Notes: generated by a model from the letters alone, not told the origin. Counted from the stretch's first letter, positions 1-12,035 are shown. The stretch: DNA of 64,000 bases from Ornithodoros turicata (GCF_037126465.1 NC_088201.1:225748016-225812015), one strand, 5' to 3'. A program made the numbers and translations.

Positions 1-1611
1 AAGTAGTTGAAAATAATTGTGGTTATTTTTCAATGAATTATCATTCAGATGTGGGCATTTCGACCATTGCACTTCCTACGCAGTTTGATGAAACGTATCT
101 TCATAACTATTTGACATATTCAGCTGAATTTTCTTTTCACCAAGTGTCTCGGGTGTGTAGCATTGCATCCTATGTTCTGAGGATCCTAAGGTTTGCATTT
201 GAGGAGATAAAAAATCGCAAAGTTGCCTCATTTGTAAAATATGGTACGCCTTGGGAACCTCACAACTCAGCCCCCAGTTGTGATACTCGAAAATAATCTG
301 CATCATTGTGTTCCTCTCTAAATGCCCTTTCTCCGCATAGCGAGTACATCGTATTGCGAATTAGGGCAACGCCCCCAACGGTCTTTTTGTGAAGGGTATC
401 TATAGAAAATGCGTAAATTCGACATCGTGCATCCCATATATTCCCACTCGTGACGTCGTTCATTTTACTCACAAACGTTCTTCATGACGACTCAAAACAG
501 CACATCAAAAAAATTTTTGCTTCAGAGATGGTCGAAATTACGTTGCGAACGACATTGTGTTACGAACCTAACTTCGACCATCCCTGAAGCATTTTTTTCA
601 ATGTGCTGTTTTGAGTCGTCACGAAGAACGTTTGTGGTGTGTGAGTAAATGAACGATGTCACGAGTGGGAAGTGTTTGTGGGAAGTGTATATGGGATACG
701 CGCTATGGAGTTTACGTATTTTCCATAGACATCCCTCATAAAAAGACTTAACCGCTTAATTCCCATACTGTCGTAAAGTCCACTGCTTGACTCTTGTATA
801 TTATGCGCTGACAAAAGATATTGCTGCGGAAATATTTCTATGGAGTGAAAGCTTCCGCTTACGACGGACCATGTACGCCATTTACACTCAGGCTCCTTCG
901 CCACAGATCAATGCACCACGCACAAATATTGTGGTGGGTGCCGATTGCGCCACTGTGGACCGTAAAATATTTTGGCTTAGCCACGATGATCGATCATGTA
1001 GCCAACCTGTGCGGTTTCAATTAAAATTCATGTAAATGAGGCTTCACTAGACAAGCATTAAAAGTGAAGATTTAGTACACATGCACGGCACAATTGCTCT
1101 ACACCTCCGTTCTCGTCAAACATGTAGCTCAAGGTAAAAGTCGGAAGCACAGTCGTGTCGTAAAGCTTGTGGCAAAATCGGAAGTAGTTGGCACATGCGC
1201 AGTAACCTAACTACTCGAAATAGTAGTTTAACTAGTAGTTGCGACTACAATTCTGCAAGTAGTTGATAACTACTTTTTAACTACATTCAGGTAGTTTAAC
1301 TACATGTAGTTAACTACTGGACATCACTGCCAAAATGTACAATATTTTACAAATGAGGCAACTTTGCGATTTTTTATCTCCTCAAAGGCAAACCTTAGGA
1401 TCTTCAGAACTTCGTATGCAGTGCTACCCACCCCAGACCATACGTGGAAAACAAATTCAGCTGAATATGTCAAAAAGTTATGATGATACGCGGCATCAAA
1501 CTGCGTAGGAAGCGCAATGGTCGAAATGCCCACATCTGAATGATATTGCATTAAAAATAACCACCAATTATTTTCAACTTCTTTCAGCGCCAATATGCCT
1601 CCTAGGGACAA
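1..1611. repeat. Element with ~250-290 bp inverted arms (left arm cut by window edge)
   Basis: Bases 1-250 reappear as a close reverse complement at about 1324-1611, including the stretch reading GATGTGGGCATTTCGACC and its flanks. The two arms translate to nearly the same peptide when read inward, which reflects DNA identity rather than two genes. Between them lie a second palindrome and a run of short GTAGTTAACTAC-type words (1200-1320). This looks like a non-autonomous element with long inverted arms. No transposase is visible, and because the window starts inside the left arm the true end and any target duplication cannot be read. Confidence 0.5.
355..775. repeat. Internal imperfect palindrome (~415 bp)
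   Basis: The sequence around 440-540 (ACTCACAAACGTTCTTCATG, GAGTCGTC words) returns in reverse complement at 575-672. The match continues outward in decayed form to about 355 and 775. The centre is near 555. This is the shape of a foldback MITE nested in the larger 1-1611 repeat. Confidence 0.5.
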
Positions 1612-3534
1612 GGCTTTAAAATATGTTTGAAAGAAAAAAAATTGAAGAGGTCGACCGGACCACCCTGCCTGATCCGGCGTGAACTCACCGAGCTCTCAAT
1701 ATATTAAGATAGGCAGCTACATGTACTAGTCAGCGACCAGTAGCTTTACTCAACGACTTTGTTTCCGACAAAAAATAAGGAGAGGGACACCGAACATATC
1801 CGCCATGCTATGCACTTATTGCAGCAAAAGTGGGTAAAAAGGAATGCTAATGTCCAAGGGTGGACAAGCAGCATGCCAACCCAACAAAATACCCTAATTT
1901 CATGTGAAGTTATAAGGGACACCAGCTCCTTATGTCTATCTTTCGAGACATGTGTTACAGTCACTAAAGAACGGCGGTACAAACGGCTAAATAAAATAAG
2001 CCGGAATAATATCAGTTTCTAGTTTAAATGTGCTGCTGCAGAGTGAAGGATTGAAACGATAAGGTGATGCAAGACCGATTGATGATATAAATTGAAATAC
2101 TACACTCTGTGTCACGAGAAACCTTGCAAAAGAGATGCCCCCTCCTGGGTCTTCTTTCAGCAAGTGATCCAAGGCCAAGCGTGTCTTGGATGCTTTTCCA
2201 CGAGACTTGGCCAGGGAGGATGGTGTGCCCAGAAGTGACCATCTCTGCTGGAACAGATTGGAACCGAACAAATTAGGCAGGCGTCAAGAACACGTAAAAC
2301 ATGTTCAACAATCACGACATCGTACAAGTAACACCACATCGACAAGTACATACGCATATGAAGCACATCATACGTCCTATACGCATGTTCTTAGATCTTT
2401 TCACCTAGAATACAAAATTTACAGCACAACGGTTTAGCATTCAATATCTTGAAGCACTGATGTGGGACAAAGAAGTAAATCTAACACATCAGCAAAATAA
2501 CTTACCTCCAGGTTACATCAGTGGGCATATGCGCACGGAGCTTGCTCAGTTTCTTATAGCCGGTAATAGCTTCAAGTAACGGTGCCTGGAAATAGTACAC
2601 AGGATCATTTTCCTTTAATAATGCAATATGGCGAAAGTTCGCGACTTCTGGGAGTACAGTACGTTTATTTTTGCTCCGCCAGCGGGATTTGAACTTCTAA
2701 TCTGCTTCGTGAGGCGCCCCCGTTGTGCCTAGTAAGGAAGATGTAATCGTGCAATAATTAAACGTGCGCTGCGGATACACCTTTCGGCAATGCGAAATAT
2801 GATCACAGCGCAATGTGAGGTGAGTGTTGAGACACAATAACAATTTATACATACCTGAAACCCGCTGCATTTGGACACATGGAACTTGCATCGACTTCCC
2901 CGTCGCCATTTGCAAACGCCGTCTGTTAATTTGAAAATGACGTTGGCGATGACAATGGACGATGTGTGCACCCTTCGCCATCGTTGACTCTGCAAATGCC
3001 GCCGACGCGGCTACACTGCTGCCGGCAACATTGCGCGCTGCAGCCCTGTTCTGTTTCTTTTTGGCACGAATTTTTCTGTCCGTTTATGTAATATCTGTGT
3101 ATATTAGAAATCCGTCATGCTGTTCCCAGCGTAAGTAGCCTTTGTAGTGAAGAAGCTGGCAGTGCAGGCTGGGCCCCAGTGTCGTTGCGTTTCTGTCGCT
3201 AGTACACGCTGCACAAGTGTAGTTTGTCATATTAAATACAGCAAAAGCTCCCGTCTGTTCGTGTCTGTTTTTCGTGTATTCTTGTCTTTAGAGCACACGG
3301 TATGCTAAACAATGATATCCACTGTTTGTAAGACATTCCGAGGTGTGAACGTACAGCAGCAGATTTGAAAGTTACTGAAGTATGAAATTGGCATCTAATG
3401 AAATACAATGCATAGCTACACTGTGCCACCATATGCATGTATACATGTACTGCAATCAACCATTTTAAATTCACTGTTTCCAGCAAGCGTAGCATAATGT
3501 CAGATACGGGAAAGCAATGAGGCAGTATGGAGGA
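1612..3534. other. Unassigned stretch with one tRNA-like segment
   Basis: No convincing gene is seen. All open frames are under 100 codons, overlap on both strands and match nothing I recognise. The only recognisable item is the tRNA-like segment near 2.7 kb listed separately. Confidence 0.4.
2670..2760 (-). repeat. tRNA-like segment, possible SINE head
   Basis: On the minus strand a B-box-like GTTCAAATCCC is followed by GCTGGCGGAGC. A weak A-box-like TAGGCACAACGGG lies about 35 bases upstream. The spacing suits a pol III promoter of a tRNA-derived SINE. A full cloverleaf with a clean acceptor stem could not be built by eye, so a functional tRNA is unlikely. Confidence 0.3.
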
Positions 3535-3748
3535 CTACCGTAACATATACAGCCATTTGACCGTAATCAAGTTTACGTACACACTACCGTCTTAATTACG
3601 GTGATAACGTCATAATTACGGCATATTTCAGTGGTGCAGTATTAATTACACTACTTGGACCGTATTTCCAATTACGGTAGCATACCTGTTCTTTTTACGG
3701 CAAAAAATTGATTTTGACCGTAAAATTTACGGCAATTTTTTACAGTGC
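3535..3748. repeat. MITE-like element rich in ACCGTAATT words
   Basis: The stretch consists of repeated TACCGTAATTACGG-type words on both strands and ends in TTTTTTACAGTG. It abuts the truncated end of the mariner copy. A relative with the same CCGTAAAATTTACGG words and a CACTGCAAAAAA end lies at 60,686-60,960, so this is a dispersed family. No coding capacity is seen. Confidence 0.5.
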
Positions 3749-4717
3749 GCATTCTTGACTTCGTTGTCGCAGCTGAAGTGGCGGCCCCCAAAGAACGCCT
3801 TCAGTGGCCCGAACAGATGGAAATGGCTGGGGGCGAGGTCTGGACTGTAAGGGGGATGTGTAAGGGGGGATAAGGGGGCAACTCCCAGCCAAGTTGCTGT
3901 AAAGTGCGTGTCGTGAAATGCGCGGTATGCGGGCGTGCATTGTCCTTTAGGAGGAGGACTCATTTGGTGAGGAGGCCAGGTGTTCATGAATGATAGTGTT
4001 CAACGTTCCCACAGAAAGGTCCGTCTTTCGAGCGAGTTCGAGACATGTCATCCGTCGGTCCTTGAGGATCAGGTGCTCCATATGTTGGATGTTCTCAGGA
4101 ACTCTTACGCTGCACTGTAAACTGAAAAACACCCTTATGGGTGTAAATGGCTTGTCCTATAACTGACACCTCTTTTTACACCATATGGTCTTAGAACACC
4201 CTTTTCAGAGGGTGTATTCTGTGTAAGACACCCCTTGAAAGGGTGCTTTTCCTTGAAAATGCCTTCTTTCGCACCCTTTACACACCCTTTTAGGAGGGTG
4301 TTTAACAACTTTACACCCTCCTAGAAGGGTTTTAAAGGGTGCAAAAGAAAGCATTTTCAAGGAAAAGCACCCTTTCAAAGGGTGTCTTACACAGCATACA
4401 CCCTCTGAAAAGGGTGGTCTGAGACCATATGGTGTAAAAAGAGGTGTCAGTTATAGGACAAGCCATTTACACCCATAAGGGTGTTTTTCAGTTTACAGTG
4501 TGGGCTCTGAGCCGCCCCAGCCGGGATCCTCCTGCACTGATGTACGGCCGTCTCGGAACCGTTTGCACCACTCAAACGCTTTGTTGCGGCTAAGTGTATC
4601 GCGGCCATACTGAGCCTGAAGTCTTCTGTGAATTTCAGATGACTTTACGCCTTCATTCACGAGAAACTTCATGACAGTTCGCTGGTCGATGTGCGCGCTC
4701 ACCTCGTTGTCGGCCAT
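3749..4717 (-). pseudogene. Mariner transposase, internally deleted and interrupted
   Basis: A Tc1/mariner superfamily transposase remnant. The N-terminal helix-turn-helix part (4717 down to 4501) starts MADNEVSAHIDQR and continues through GVKSSEIHRRL and FEWCKRFRDGR. After the MITE at 4113-4500 the frame resumes with VPENIQHMEHLILKDRR and LSVGTLNTIIHEHL. It then jumps, after a deletion of most of the catalytic core, to the C-terminal YSPDLAPSHFHLFGPLK motif ending near 3749. YSPDL keeps the second catalytic aspartate, but the first catalytic Asp region and most of the DD34D spacing are gone. It cannot encode an active transposase. Assignment rests on classic mariner motifs and is secure. Confidence 0.9.
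4113..4500. mobile_element. Palindromic MITE (388 bp) inserted in the mariner
   Basis: A nearly perfect inverted repeat of about 190 bp per arm, starting CACTGTAAACTG and ending CAGTTTACAGTG. Its arms are full of the motif ACACCCTTNNNAGGGTGT. It splits the mariner transposase frame, so it landed after the mariner. It has no coding capacity and would fold into one long hairpin. A target duplication is not obvious (TG on each side at most). Confidence 0.85.
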
Positions 4718-4839
4718 CTTGTCCAGCACGTGTCTTCTGTTTTGCACAAACTTTGGACCACCACGTGGTGAACGCGGAGGCCTGTCGCGTGTGAAAATGA
4801 CGCAAAAGAAGTAGCAGATGGCGAACACTTCGAACACTT

Positions 4840-6745
4840 TTACCCTCCTGGTGCATCGTGATATTTTGCTTTCACGCCTTTCGCTTTGCTTTCAATTTTC
4901 GTTTCTTTTTCTTTTTTATGTTGGTTTGTCTTCTGCTGTTCAGGGCAACGTATCCTGTTCTGCGTTGAAAGTGTCGCTAATGATAACCTAATATAAGTAC
5001 ACAGGAAGTGTGTTGAATGTGAAGAAATCCGTAGCACGTTGAAACAAACGAATTGAAAAAAGAAGAGAGCTGAAAGGCGTTCGTGAATACAACTCTCTCT
5101 CTCTCTCTCACATACACACACATACACAGGTTCATGACAATAAGGTGGAGCAGTTTTTCTGCACCACCACTGCCGCGTACGCACCCAAAAGCAAACAAAC
5201 ACACTGAGCAAAACAAAGGAAAAAGAGCGCGACCCTGATGCGTGGTTCACACTACAACTTCTGTCCGTTGCGGTTACGGTGCGGATCCAGTGCGGAGGCG
5301 GCTGTCGTACGACACGCGGTTCAGACATATACGTTCTTGATACGTCAAACGCTTGTGATTGACCAATCACGTCTCCACTCCACCACGTCTCCATTCCACA
5401 GGCAGCCATGAACGGGCAACGTGATGTGGTCGGCGAAACTTTGAGGTGTATTGAAGCGTATCTGCGTCATACAGAGCGCGTAAACTGGCCACTTGTTGTT
5501 CAAATGGCAGCAGCAGCGTTTCTGCTGAAAAGAAGGAAAAAAACGTTGGAAAAGCACGCGACAGCACAACAGTGATGCGCTTACGCGGAGCGCGTTCGCT
5601 CATTGGTCAGCTGCATCTCCGCAGGTAGCCCGTACCGCATGGAGTTCGGTCGAGCTCAACTCTTGCGGTGCGTGTGCTTTTCGGAGTGTCGTGCTTCGTT
5701 GTCATGACAACCGTGTCGCGCCGCATCCGTAACGCATGAAAATGCAACAGTGCAACCAAGCATGAAACTGACGTGGGCAAAGCGGGTCCGCTTGGGCAAA
5801 CAAGAGGTCCGCTGATACTTGGAAGCGGACCTCTTCTGTGGGGTGGGTTGTAACCCTTTCCCCCTTGTGTGGCGCGTCAATGTAGCTTCCTTTCTTCGCA
5901 GCTTTGCGCTCAAACTTAGAGCCGTCAAAGAAGAGGCGGAGCCAAGGGCTCATCTCCACGGATTTTCGAAGAATTTATTTCGACAATTGCCATTGCATTA
6001 CGAGTGGGATTATGTGCTATACTGAATAAATGACGACGGGAAACCTATTTCCGCAAAGAAAACGTCGGTTGCCTTGGAAAATTTCGAAGTTCAATTCAAG
6101 AAATTAACTTTCCGTCAATTGAAATGAAATAAAAATGTTACCAATATGTGGCAAAAGTTATTGGCAGAAAAAAATTCCTTGACCGCATGTCTCTTCGGGG
6201 CCTACGTTTTTTACTATGAACTTCTATCATGGTTGGTGGACCACTCTGTAGGAAAGCTACCATGAAGAACCTCACAGGTGGGGATATGCGACTCTATCAT
6301 GAGGGACCTTACAGAGGAATCATGACTCTCTTAGGCGGTCACGTTATGTTGTTGCATGAGGTACAACTCCGAGAATAGGGAACACGATTTCGTTGACGGT
6401 AAGTCATGTTTTGAGCGCCACACTACCTCTTGTGGATTCGTTTTTCTGCCTCTTTACTGGAATAGCAGCATCGTTTGGAGAGGCCCTGTACAGCGTTTTC
6501 GAAAGCGCGTGCAGCTGCTTTCCCCCCGCTAATTTCGAATGATTGCAACAGGACACACGTGTGCTGTGTCGTGCCAAAGGTGCCATGTGCGAGGCTTTCT
6601 TTTTATTTTGAAGTCTCTTGTTCTTAACAGCATAAAGCTCAATATAAAACAGCCTTTACCGGGCTCCCCAAAGTCTGTGCGACTGCAATAATGAAGGAAG
6701 TACTAAGGAAGGAACTAACAAAGCAGAACAAACAAATAAGAATCA
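4840..6745. other. Unassigned stretch with a CT microsatellite and one short ORF
   Basis: Contains a (CT)n tract at 5093-5110, a small hairpin at 5801-5835 (AGAGGTCCGCT against AGCGGACCTCTT) and a 55-codon ATG frame at 5408-5575 on the plus strand. That frame has an alanine/lysine-rich end (AAAAFLLKRRKK). The DNA before it starts GGTTCACACTACAAC, which resembles the ends of some PIF/Harbinger-type elements. That link is a guess. No transposase domain is present. Confidence 0.3.
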
Positions 6746-6750
6746 AAAAA

Positions 6751-6858
6751 TGATGAAAAACCCGAGGCTGGGGAAGAGACCAAAAACAGACGTTGAAATT
6801 GAGAGTTTGTGTGCGTCGTCCGTTTTTCGTTTTTTCCCCAGTCTCGGGTTTTTCATCA
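6751..6858. repeat. Small hairpin MITE (108 bp)
   Basis: TGATGAAAAACCCGAGGCTG at 6751 is matched by its reverse complement ending at 6858 with one or two mismatches. About 60 bases lie between the arms. It is a short non-coding foldback element. Confidence 0.6.
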
Positions 6859-6944
6859 TGGAGTTGTAAGAATTTTCAAAATCTTTCTTTGTCTCCTCCA
6901 AACGAAGCCAGGAAAACTGTAATCGCCGTGACTGTAGCGCGCCT

Positions 6945-7000
6945 TTGAATGTAATGCGTACCTTTGAAATGTAATGCGTACCTTTGAAATGTAAAGAAGG
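6945..7000. repeat. Tandem ~20 bp repeat
   Basis: The unit ATGTAATGCGTACCTTTGAA occurs two full times and once in part. It is non-coding. Confidence 0.7.
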
Positions 7001-7384
7001 AGAAAAAAAACAACAACAAAAAGGCACGACCTGATTGCAGGTGCGATTAGTACCATCGTTGTGCCCAAACACTTCAGCTGTGAGCGTATCCTCCGATTCT
7101 GGCAGCAGCGTCATACGGCTCCGAGAATCGAGTACAGGACCTCTTCAAGCACTATTCCCCGCCACCACCCGATAATTTCCGTAACGGTACATCTGCACTG
7201 TAGTATTTCGGATTCAACTTTACTCACGCCAAACACTAACGTTAAACCTCACTATGACAGTAACAACTGTCACCACATTTATCCAAGCACAGCACGAAAC
7301 CTTATAAACAGTTTAATGCCGCGCAGTATCATTAGTACGAGCTACCGACACCGTAGTTCAACGCCGACACCGTTCTTTTGAGGC
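7001..7384. other. Unassigned interval
   Basis: A 106-codon plus frame crosses it, but the peptide is rich in S, T, H and P with no domain and there is no splice or promoter context. I regard it as chance. Confidence 0.3.
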
Positions 7385-7860
7385 TCAGGCGCCTTCTAGT
7401 GACTTGAAGGCACATTAGGCCATGTTGGTCCTCATGAGGTGAAGGTACGTGAGGCCATGAGGGCCCTCATGAGGTGACGGTACGTGAGGATGAGGACACG
7501 TGAGGCCATGTGGGTCCTCATTAGGCGAAAGTACGTGAGGCGCCGTGAGGACAGGAGGGCCCTCGTGAGGTGAGGGCACGTGAGGATGAGGACTCTTGAG
7601 GCCATGAGAGCTCTCATAAGGTGAGGACAAGTGAGAATGAGGACCCTCATGAGGTGACGATACGTGAGGCCGTGACGGTCGTGAATAGCCTCATGAGGTG
7701 AAGACATGTGAGGATGAGGATGGAGAGGCCTTTCGGGATCCCGATGACCTGAAGTGAGGTTTGTGATGGCAAAATTTGAAATGGAATGTGAGGGTGAGGG
7801 CGACTGAGGTTACGTTACTGGTGAGGAAAATTTGGTGAGGGTGAGTGACGCCAATAAAGT
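7385..7860. repeat. Degenerate GAGGTGA / ACGTGAGG minisatellite
   Basis: Irregular repeats of CCCTCATGAGGTGA and ACGTGAGGATGAGG fill the interval, with units of roughly 15-45 bp. The open frames on the minus strand (SPHEGPHGL-type peptides) are by-products of the repeat. Confidence 0.8.
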
Positions 7861-7899
7861 CCGTGTTTCGTGCGGTAAGGATGAGTGGGGCCACAGGAA

Positions 7900-8150
7900 A
7901 ATGCCCACCTATGCTTGTCAATCACGGTACGCGCACTGGTGTTTTGCAATTGTTCCACTTCCGGGTAATTTGAACACGAGTCATACACCACAACGTAGTG
8001 TTTTCCGGCATACTGGCCCAGATCCACACCTACGCGATACCATGGTCGATCCGGCGTTGACCGCATGCAGAGTGGCTCTTCAGATCCGACAGCTCTGCAT
8101 CCTTTGCCGTTTCTTCTACGAGACGCTGGTGGGTCTTCTTGCTCACTAAC
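7900..8150 (-). pseudogene. Gypsy-type retrotransposon pol fragment (RNase H/integrase linker and core start)
   Basis: On the minus strand the piece VSKKTHQRLVEETAKDAEL is typical of the linker after RNase H in gypsy pol. In another frame it is followed by PWYRVGVDLGQYAGKHYVVV and SNYPEVEQLQNTSARTVIDK, the start of a gypsy integrase core with its first catalytic Asp in VDLG. The end of the core and the rest of pol are missing. It sits directly 3' of the BEL/Pao remnant, so two LTR-element remnants are joined here. Family assignment is from motif memory. Confidence 0.7.
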
Positions 8151-8221
8151 ACAGACAATACAGACACCGCGAGTTACAGGAAGGAAACTCGGAGACCCGC
8201 TGTCATGAATATGGTCCGACT

Positions 8222-10915
8222 TTATTCCAGAGGGGCGGAACCAAACTGCCTGAACGAAGGTACAGCCCCGAGTGCCGGGCTCGCGATTCCTTCTTCTCTT
8301 TCGGTACTCGCGTGGGCAGAAACGTCCTCGTCGATTCCCAACATCCTCCCGGGGGCGGCCGTGGTGTCCTCGTGGCCCTCTAGCAGGTATAGACGCTGAG
8401 CAGGACGTGACATTTCTCTTCTGTTTGCGAGTCTGATAGTGAAGCTCCTGACGATCCCGTCGCGCCCCGGGTGTGTTGCTACAACGATGGCGGTTTTCCA
8501 CAGCAATGGTGGGAGGCGGTCGTCTTCAACGATGACAAGATCACCAGGCTTCAGAGCTGAAGGACTTCCGCCAAGCTGGTGCGCGGAACGGAGCTGGAGG
8601 AGATATTCCTTTTTCCAGCGCTTCCAGAACACTTCAATGGCTTGCTGGCGTCGTTCGCTCCGTCTGCGTAACGTAAAGGGTGTGCTGTCTTGCTGGACGT
8701 TCTCGAGAAGCGGCAGCCTGGCAATACGACTCCCGACGAGGAAATGGGACGGGGTAAGAGGGAGCACCTCTTGAGGATCAGTGGATACGCTGGTGAGGGG
8801 TCCGCTGTTTACGGCCGCTTCGACTTCGTGAAGGATGGTGGCGAGTTCTTCGATTGTCTTGCGACTATGACCGAGGGTCAGTCTTAGGGATGACTTCATC
8901 GTCCGGATCATGCGCTCCCACCCCCATCCCACCAGGGGGCGGAAGGGGAGTTAAACCTCCAAGTGATGCGGATGTTGCTGGCGAAATCTTGGACGGGTTC
9001 TGTGGACAGGAGAGTGAGGAGGTGAGCGCATCGATGGAAAGTGCGGGCATTGTCGGAGTATACAAGTGATGGAACATCGCGTCGGGCGACGAAACGGCGG
9101 AAAGCGAGAAGAAAAGCTGTCATGCTGGTGACGAGTACGACATGAATCGCTCGAGTCACCGCACACGTAAAGAGGGCCGCGTATGCTTTAGATGAGGCGC
9201 TAGAGCTGACTCGGACATACAGCGGGCCGCAGAAGTCCACGCCAGTGACGTCGAAGGTGGTGGTCGGTGTTATCCGCTCCCGAGGTAGTGGGGCGACAAG
9301 CGCAGATTCTGGACGAAGTCTCGTGCGGCGGCACCGCAGGCACTGACGCATTTAACAGTACGTCGTCCGCGTAACAGTAACGAAGTACGCGTTTAACAGT
9401 TTGTCGTCCCTTGAGCAGCCAGTATCTGTCGCGGAGATCGAGGAGCGTTGTATGAATGCTTGCATGGCAGAGGCGGAGGTGGGCATACATGATAATGAGG
9501 GCCGTGAGGCGGTGATGGCTTGGAAGCAGGATAGGGTGTTTTAGGTCACTTGGGTCGGGAAAGGCTTCAAGGCGACCACCGACACGGAGAATGCCGTCAC
9601 CGTCCAGTATAGGTTGGAAGAGTCTGATGGCTGATCATCGAGCGAGCTGCTCGCCGCGCTGAAATCTCGCCGACGAAGACGTCACGTTGCGACCGCCGAA
9701 GTCAGTAGATTTCTGCCTGATCAAGCTCGCGTGCGGTTAGGCGACCGCGCATTGGCGACGCCATGTGGTGAACGTTAGCGACGAAGCGGCGTACTCAAGC
9801 GGTGATCCGGAGAACCGTGCTTAGACTGCCGTAGCGGTCCAAATCGAAAATTGCCGGTAACCTGAGCGAGGGAGCGGGGCAGACAGTAGTCTGCGTGACG
9901 CGTTCTTCGTCTTCGGGGACTGGAGTTAAGCTTGAAGAGGGCCGAGAAGGCCAGGAGTCTGCCTGCATGGTGAGCCAATGTGGGCCGTGCCACCATATGG
10001 GTTCGGCGGCGAGTCGCTGAGCAGACACACCGCGAGTGACAAGATCGGCGGGGTTTTCTTGTCCTGGGCAATGACGCCACGTGTGACCGGCACAGAGGCG
10101 TTTGATTTCTGTGACGCGGTGCTGAACAAAAGCAGGTTTGGACGGTAGGTCGGCTGTGATCCAGTGTAATGCTATTGTAGAATCGGCCCAAAAATAAGTG
10201 GGTAGAGATGTGAGCAATGGAAGTTGCCGGATGTGAGCAGCGAGCCTTGCGGCGGCAAGGCATCTGATGAGTTCAAGGCGTGGAAGGGAGATGGTCTTGA
10301 GCGGAGGCACCCGGCCTTTGCTGATGAGGGACTGCAGTTCCACTGGCCTTGGGAGGCGATCGTTCGAAGGTATAGCGCCGCGCCGTAGGCGCGCGGACTG
10401 GCGTCAGCGAAAACGTGAAGCTCGCCAGACGAATTCGCGAGGTCACATACCGTTGTCAGGTGGCGAGGCAAGCGTATGGTGTTGAGGGTTGGTAACTGCG
10501 AACACCATTCGGTCCAAACGGAGCGTTGCTGGGGAGCAAGCGGGGCATCCCAACCGTAACCGAGACTCCACAACGACTGAAACAACAGGCGCGCGGATAT
10601 AGTGAAGGGGGTCAAGTACCCCAGGGGGTCGAAGATGCGGGCTAGTGCGTGGAGAATGGTCCTCTTGGTGACAGGGTGATCTGCGATGTACACGACGACC
10701 GAACCGACGTCGAAGGTGATTTCGTCAGTGGGTCGATGCCAGAGTAGTCCTAGCACCTTGATCATAGGCTGAGTCGACACGTTGTCATAGGCAAGGCCGT
10801 AGTGTAGAAACTGACTATTCATGGTTGGGGAGTTAGACGCCCATTTGCACAAGGAGATGTGCTCTATAGGAATTTCTCCTCCACGCTCAGATACCAGCTT
10901 TTCTGAAAAAATCCT
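8222..10915 (-). pseudogene. BEL/Pao retrotransposon pol, 5'-truncated and frameshifted
   Basis: Minus-strand pol of a BEL/Pao LTR retrotransposon, read from 10,915 down to 8,222. Order: end of the reverse transcriptase (LCKWASNS), the A17-type connection (KVLGLLWH, ARIFDPLGYLTPF), RNase H (ISLPRLELI, FWADSTIALHWI, WRHCPGQENPADLVTRG), integrase zinc finger (HLRLCH with a CLRC pair), integrase core (VTGVDFCGPLYV, SDNARTF), and the C-terminal DUF5641-like domain (LKPGDLVIVEDDRLPP) with its stop at 8222. The RT palm with its YVDD box is cut off where the Polinton begins at 10,922. Frame changes occur near 10,340, 9,780-9,490, 9,380 and 8,920, so it is dead. No LTR was identified on either side. 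Confidence 0.85.
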
Positions 10916-11789
10916 TATAACAGTAGTACTGGAATAACACAACTTAACGAGCAACTTGATACCTTCTCTCACCCCCCCCTGTTACCCCAATTTTGCAATT
11001 TCCACCCCCACCAATTTTTATTTTTTTATTCTCGATTTTTTTCACTTAAAATCGCTGATACACGCATAAGAATGCGATAATAGATCGTAGAATATAATTT
11101 TCAATGAATAAATTCAATTACTATTCATTCCAACGTGACAGAGAGAGGAGGAAAATATCAAGTTATCGTTAAGTTGTATTCTTCTATAATGAGACACATG
11201 AAACGAAGCGCACATACGCATAAATACACTTTCTAAACTCATTTAATAATTCAAGTCATTACTATACACATTCAATTCATTAATGTGTCAGTCCAGGATC
11301 GGTAACAGCATCAGCCCATGGGCGCCGCCATTTGCAAAGCGTCACACCAGGCAGGTCGGAAAGCATCACGTCAGGTGGCAGCAAAAACAAAACAAAAAAG
11401 TGCTAACGAGGGGAAAACACGCGCGAAAACAGGCACACACACAAGATTTTCACCATCGCGAACATGTGTGGGCATGCACGGACAAGAATAATAACAACAA
11501 GGGGAAGACTTTCTGCTAATCGCAGCAAGGTAAATCGCCAAACATACACTACACACCAACAAGTAATCGCAGTTAGGGGTAGGTAAACGCGACAACAGAA
11601 GAAGAAGTATTAAAATGACAACTCACCGACATCTAAGCCTATCGACACACACCGCCCTCCATCTTCTTTAGATGACTAAAGAGTTCACCATGACATCAAC
11701 GATCACGATACGAGCGACGCGCCAGACGTCCGCACCCGACGAGAGGCAAACAGAAAACTGAATCTGGCGCCCTCTTCGCGGAGCATACG

Positions 11790-12035
11790 TCACACGCGCG
11801 CGAGCGCGCGCTCGCAGCGCCACCACGTCTGTCGTCGGACGTTTCCGTTTTGGTCTCGTCGCCCTTCACGTCTGGCGCGCGCGCTCGCGGCGCCACCACG
11901 TCTGCCGTCGGACGTTTCGGTTCTGGTCTCGTCGTCCTTCACGTCTCGCGCACGCGCGCGCCCTCGCAGCGCCACCACGTCTGCCGTCGGACGTTTCGGT
12001 TTTGGTCTCGTCGCCCTTCACGTCTCGCGCATGCG
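11790..12035. repeat. Three ~75 bp tandem units in the left TIR
   Basis: Each unit holds CGCCACCACGTCTG, CGTCGGACGTTTC and GGTCTCGTCG, separated by alternating (CG)n-type GCGCGCG blocks. The same array lies inverted at 28,440-28,660. The CG-rich alternating blocks and the repeated CACGTC/GACGT words would suit protein binding or replication/packaging signals, but that is inference. Confidence 0.75.

Noticed and set aside
33..296. Gene with a homologue at 1324-1611
   Set aside because: The similarity is an inverted DNA repeat, with no domain, and the same peptide arises from both arms.
2670..2760. Functional tRNA gene
   Set aside because: B-box-like sequence present but no complete cloverleaf or acceptor stem.
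7415..7707. SPHEGPHGL-repeat protein
   Set aside because: Frame over a degenerate minisatellite; differs in every frame but always repetitive.
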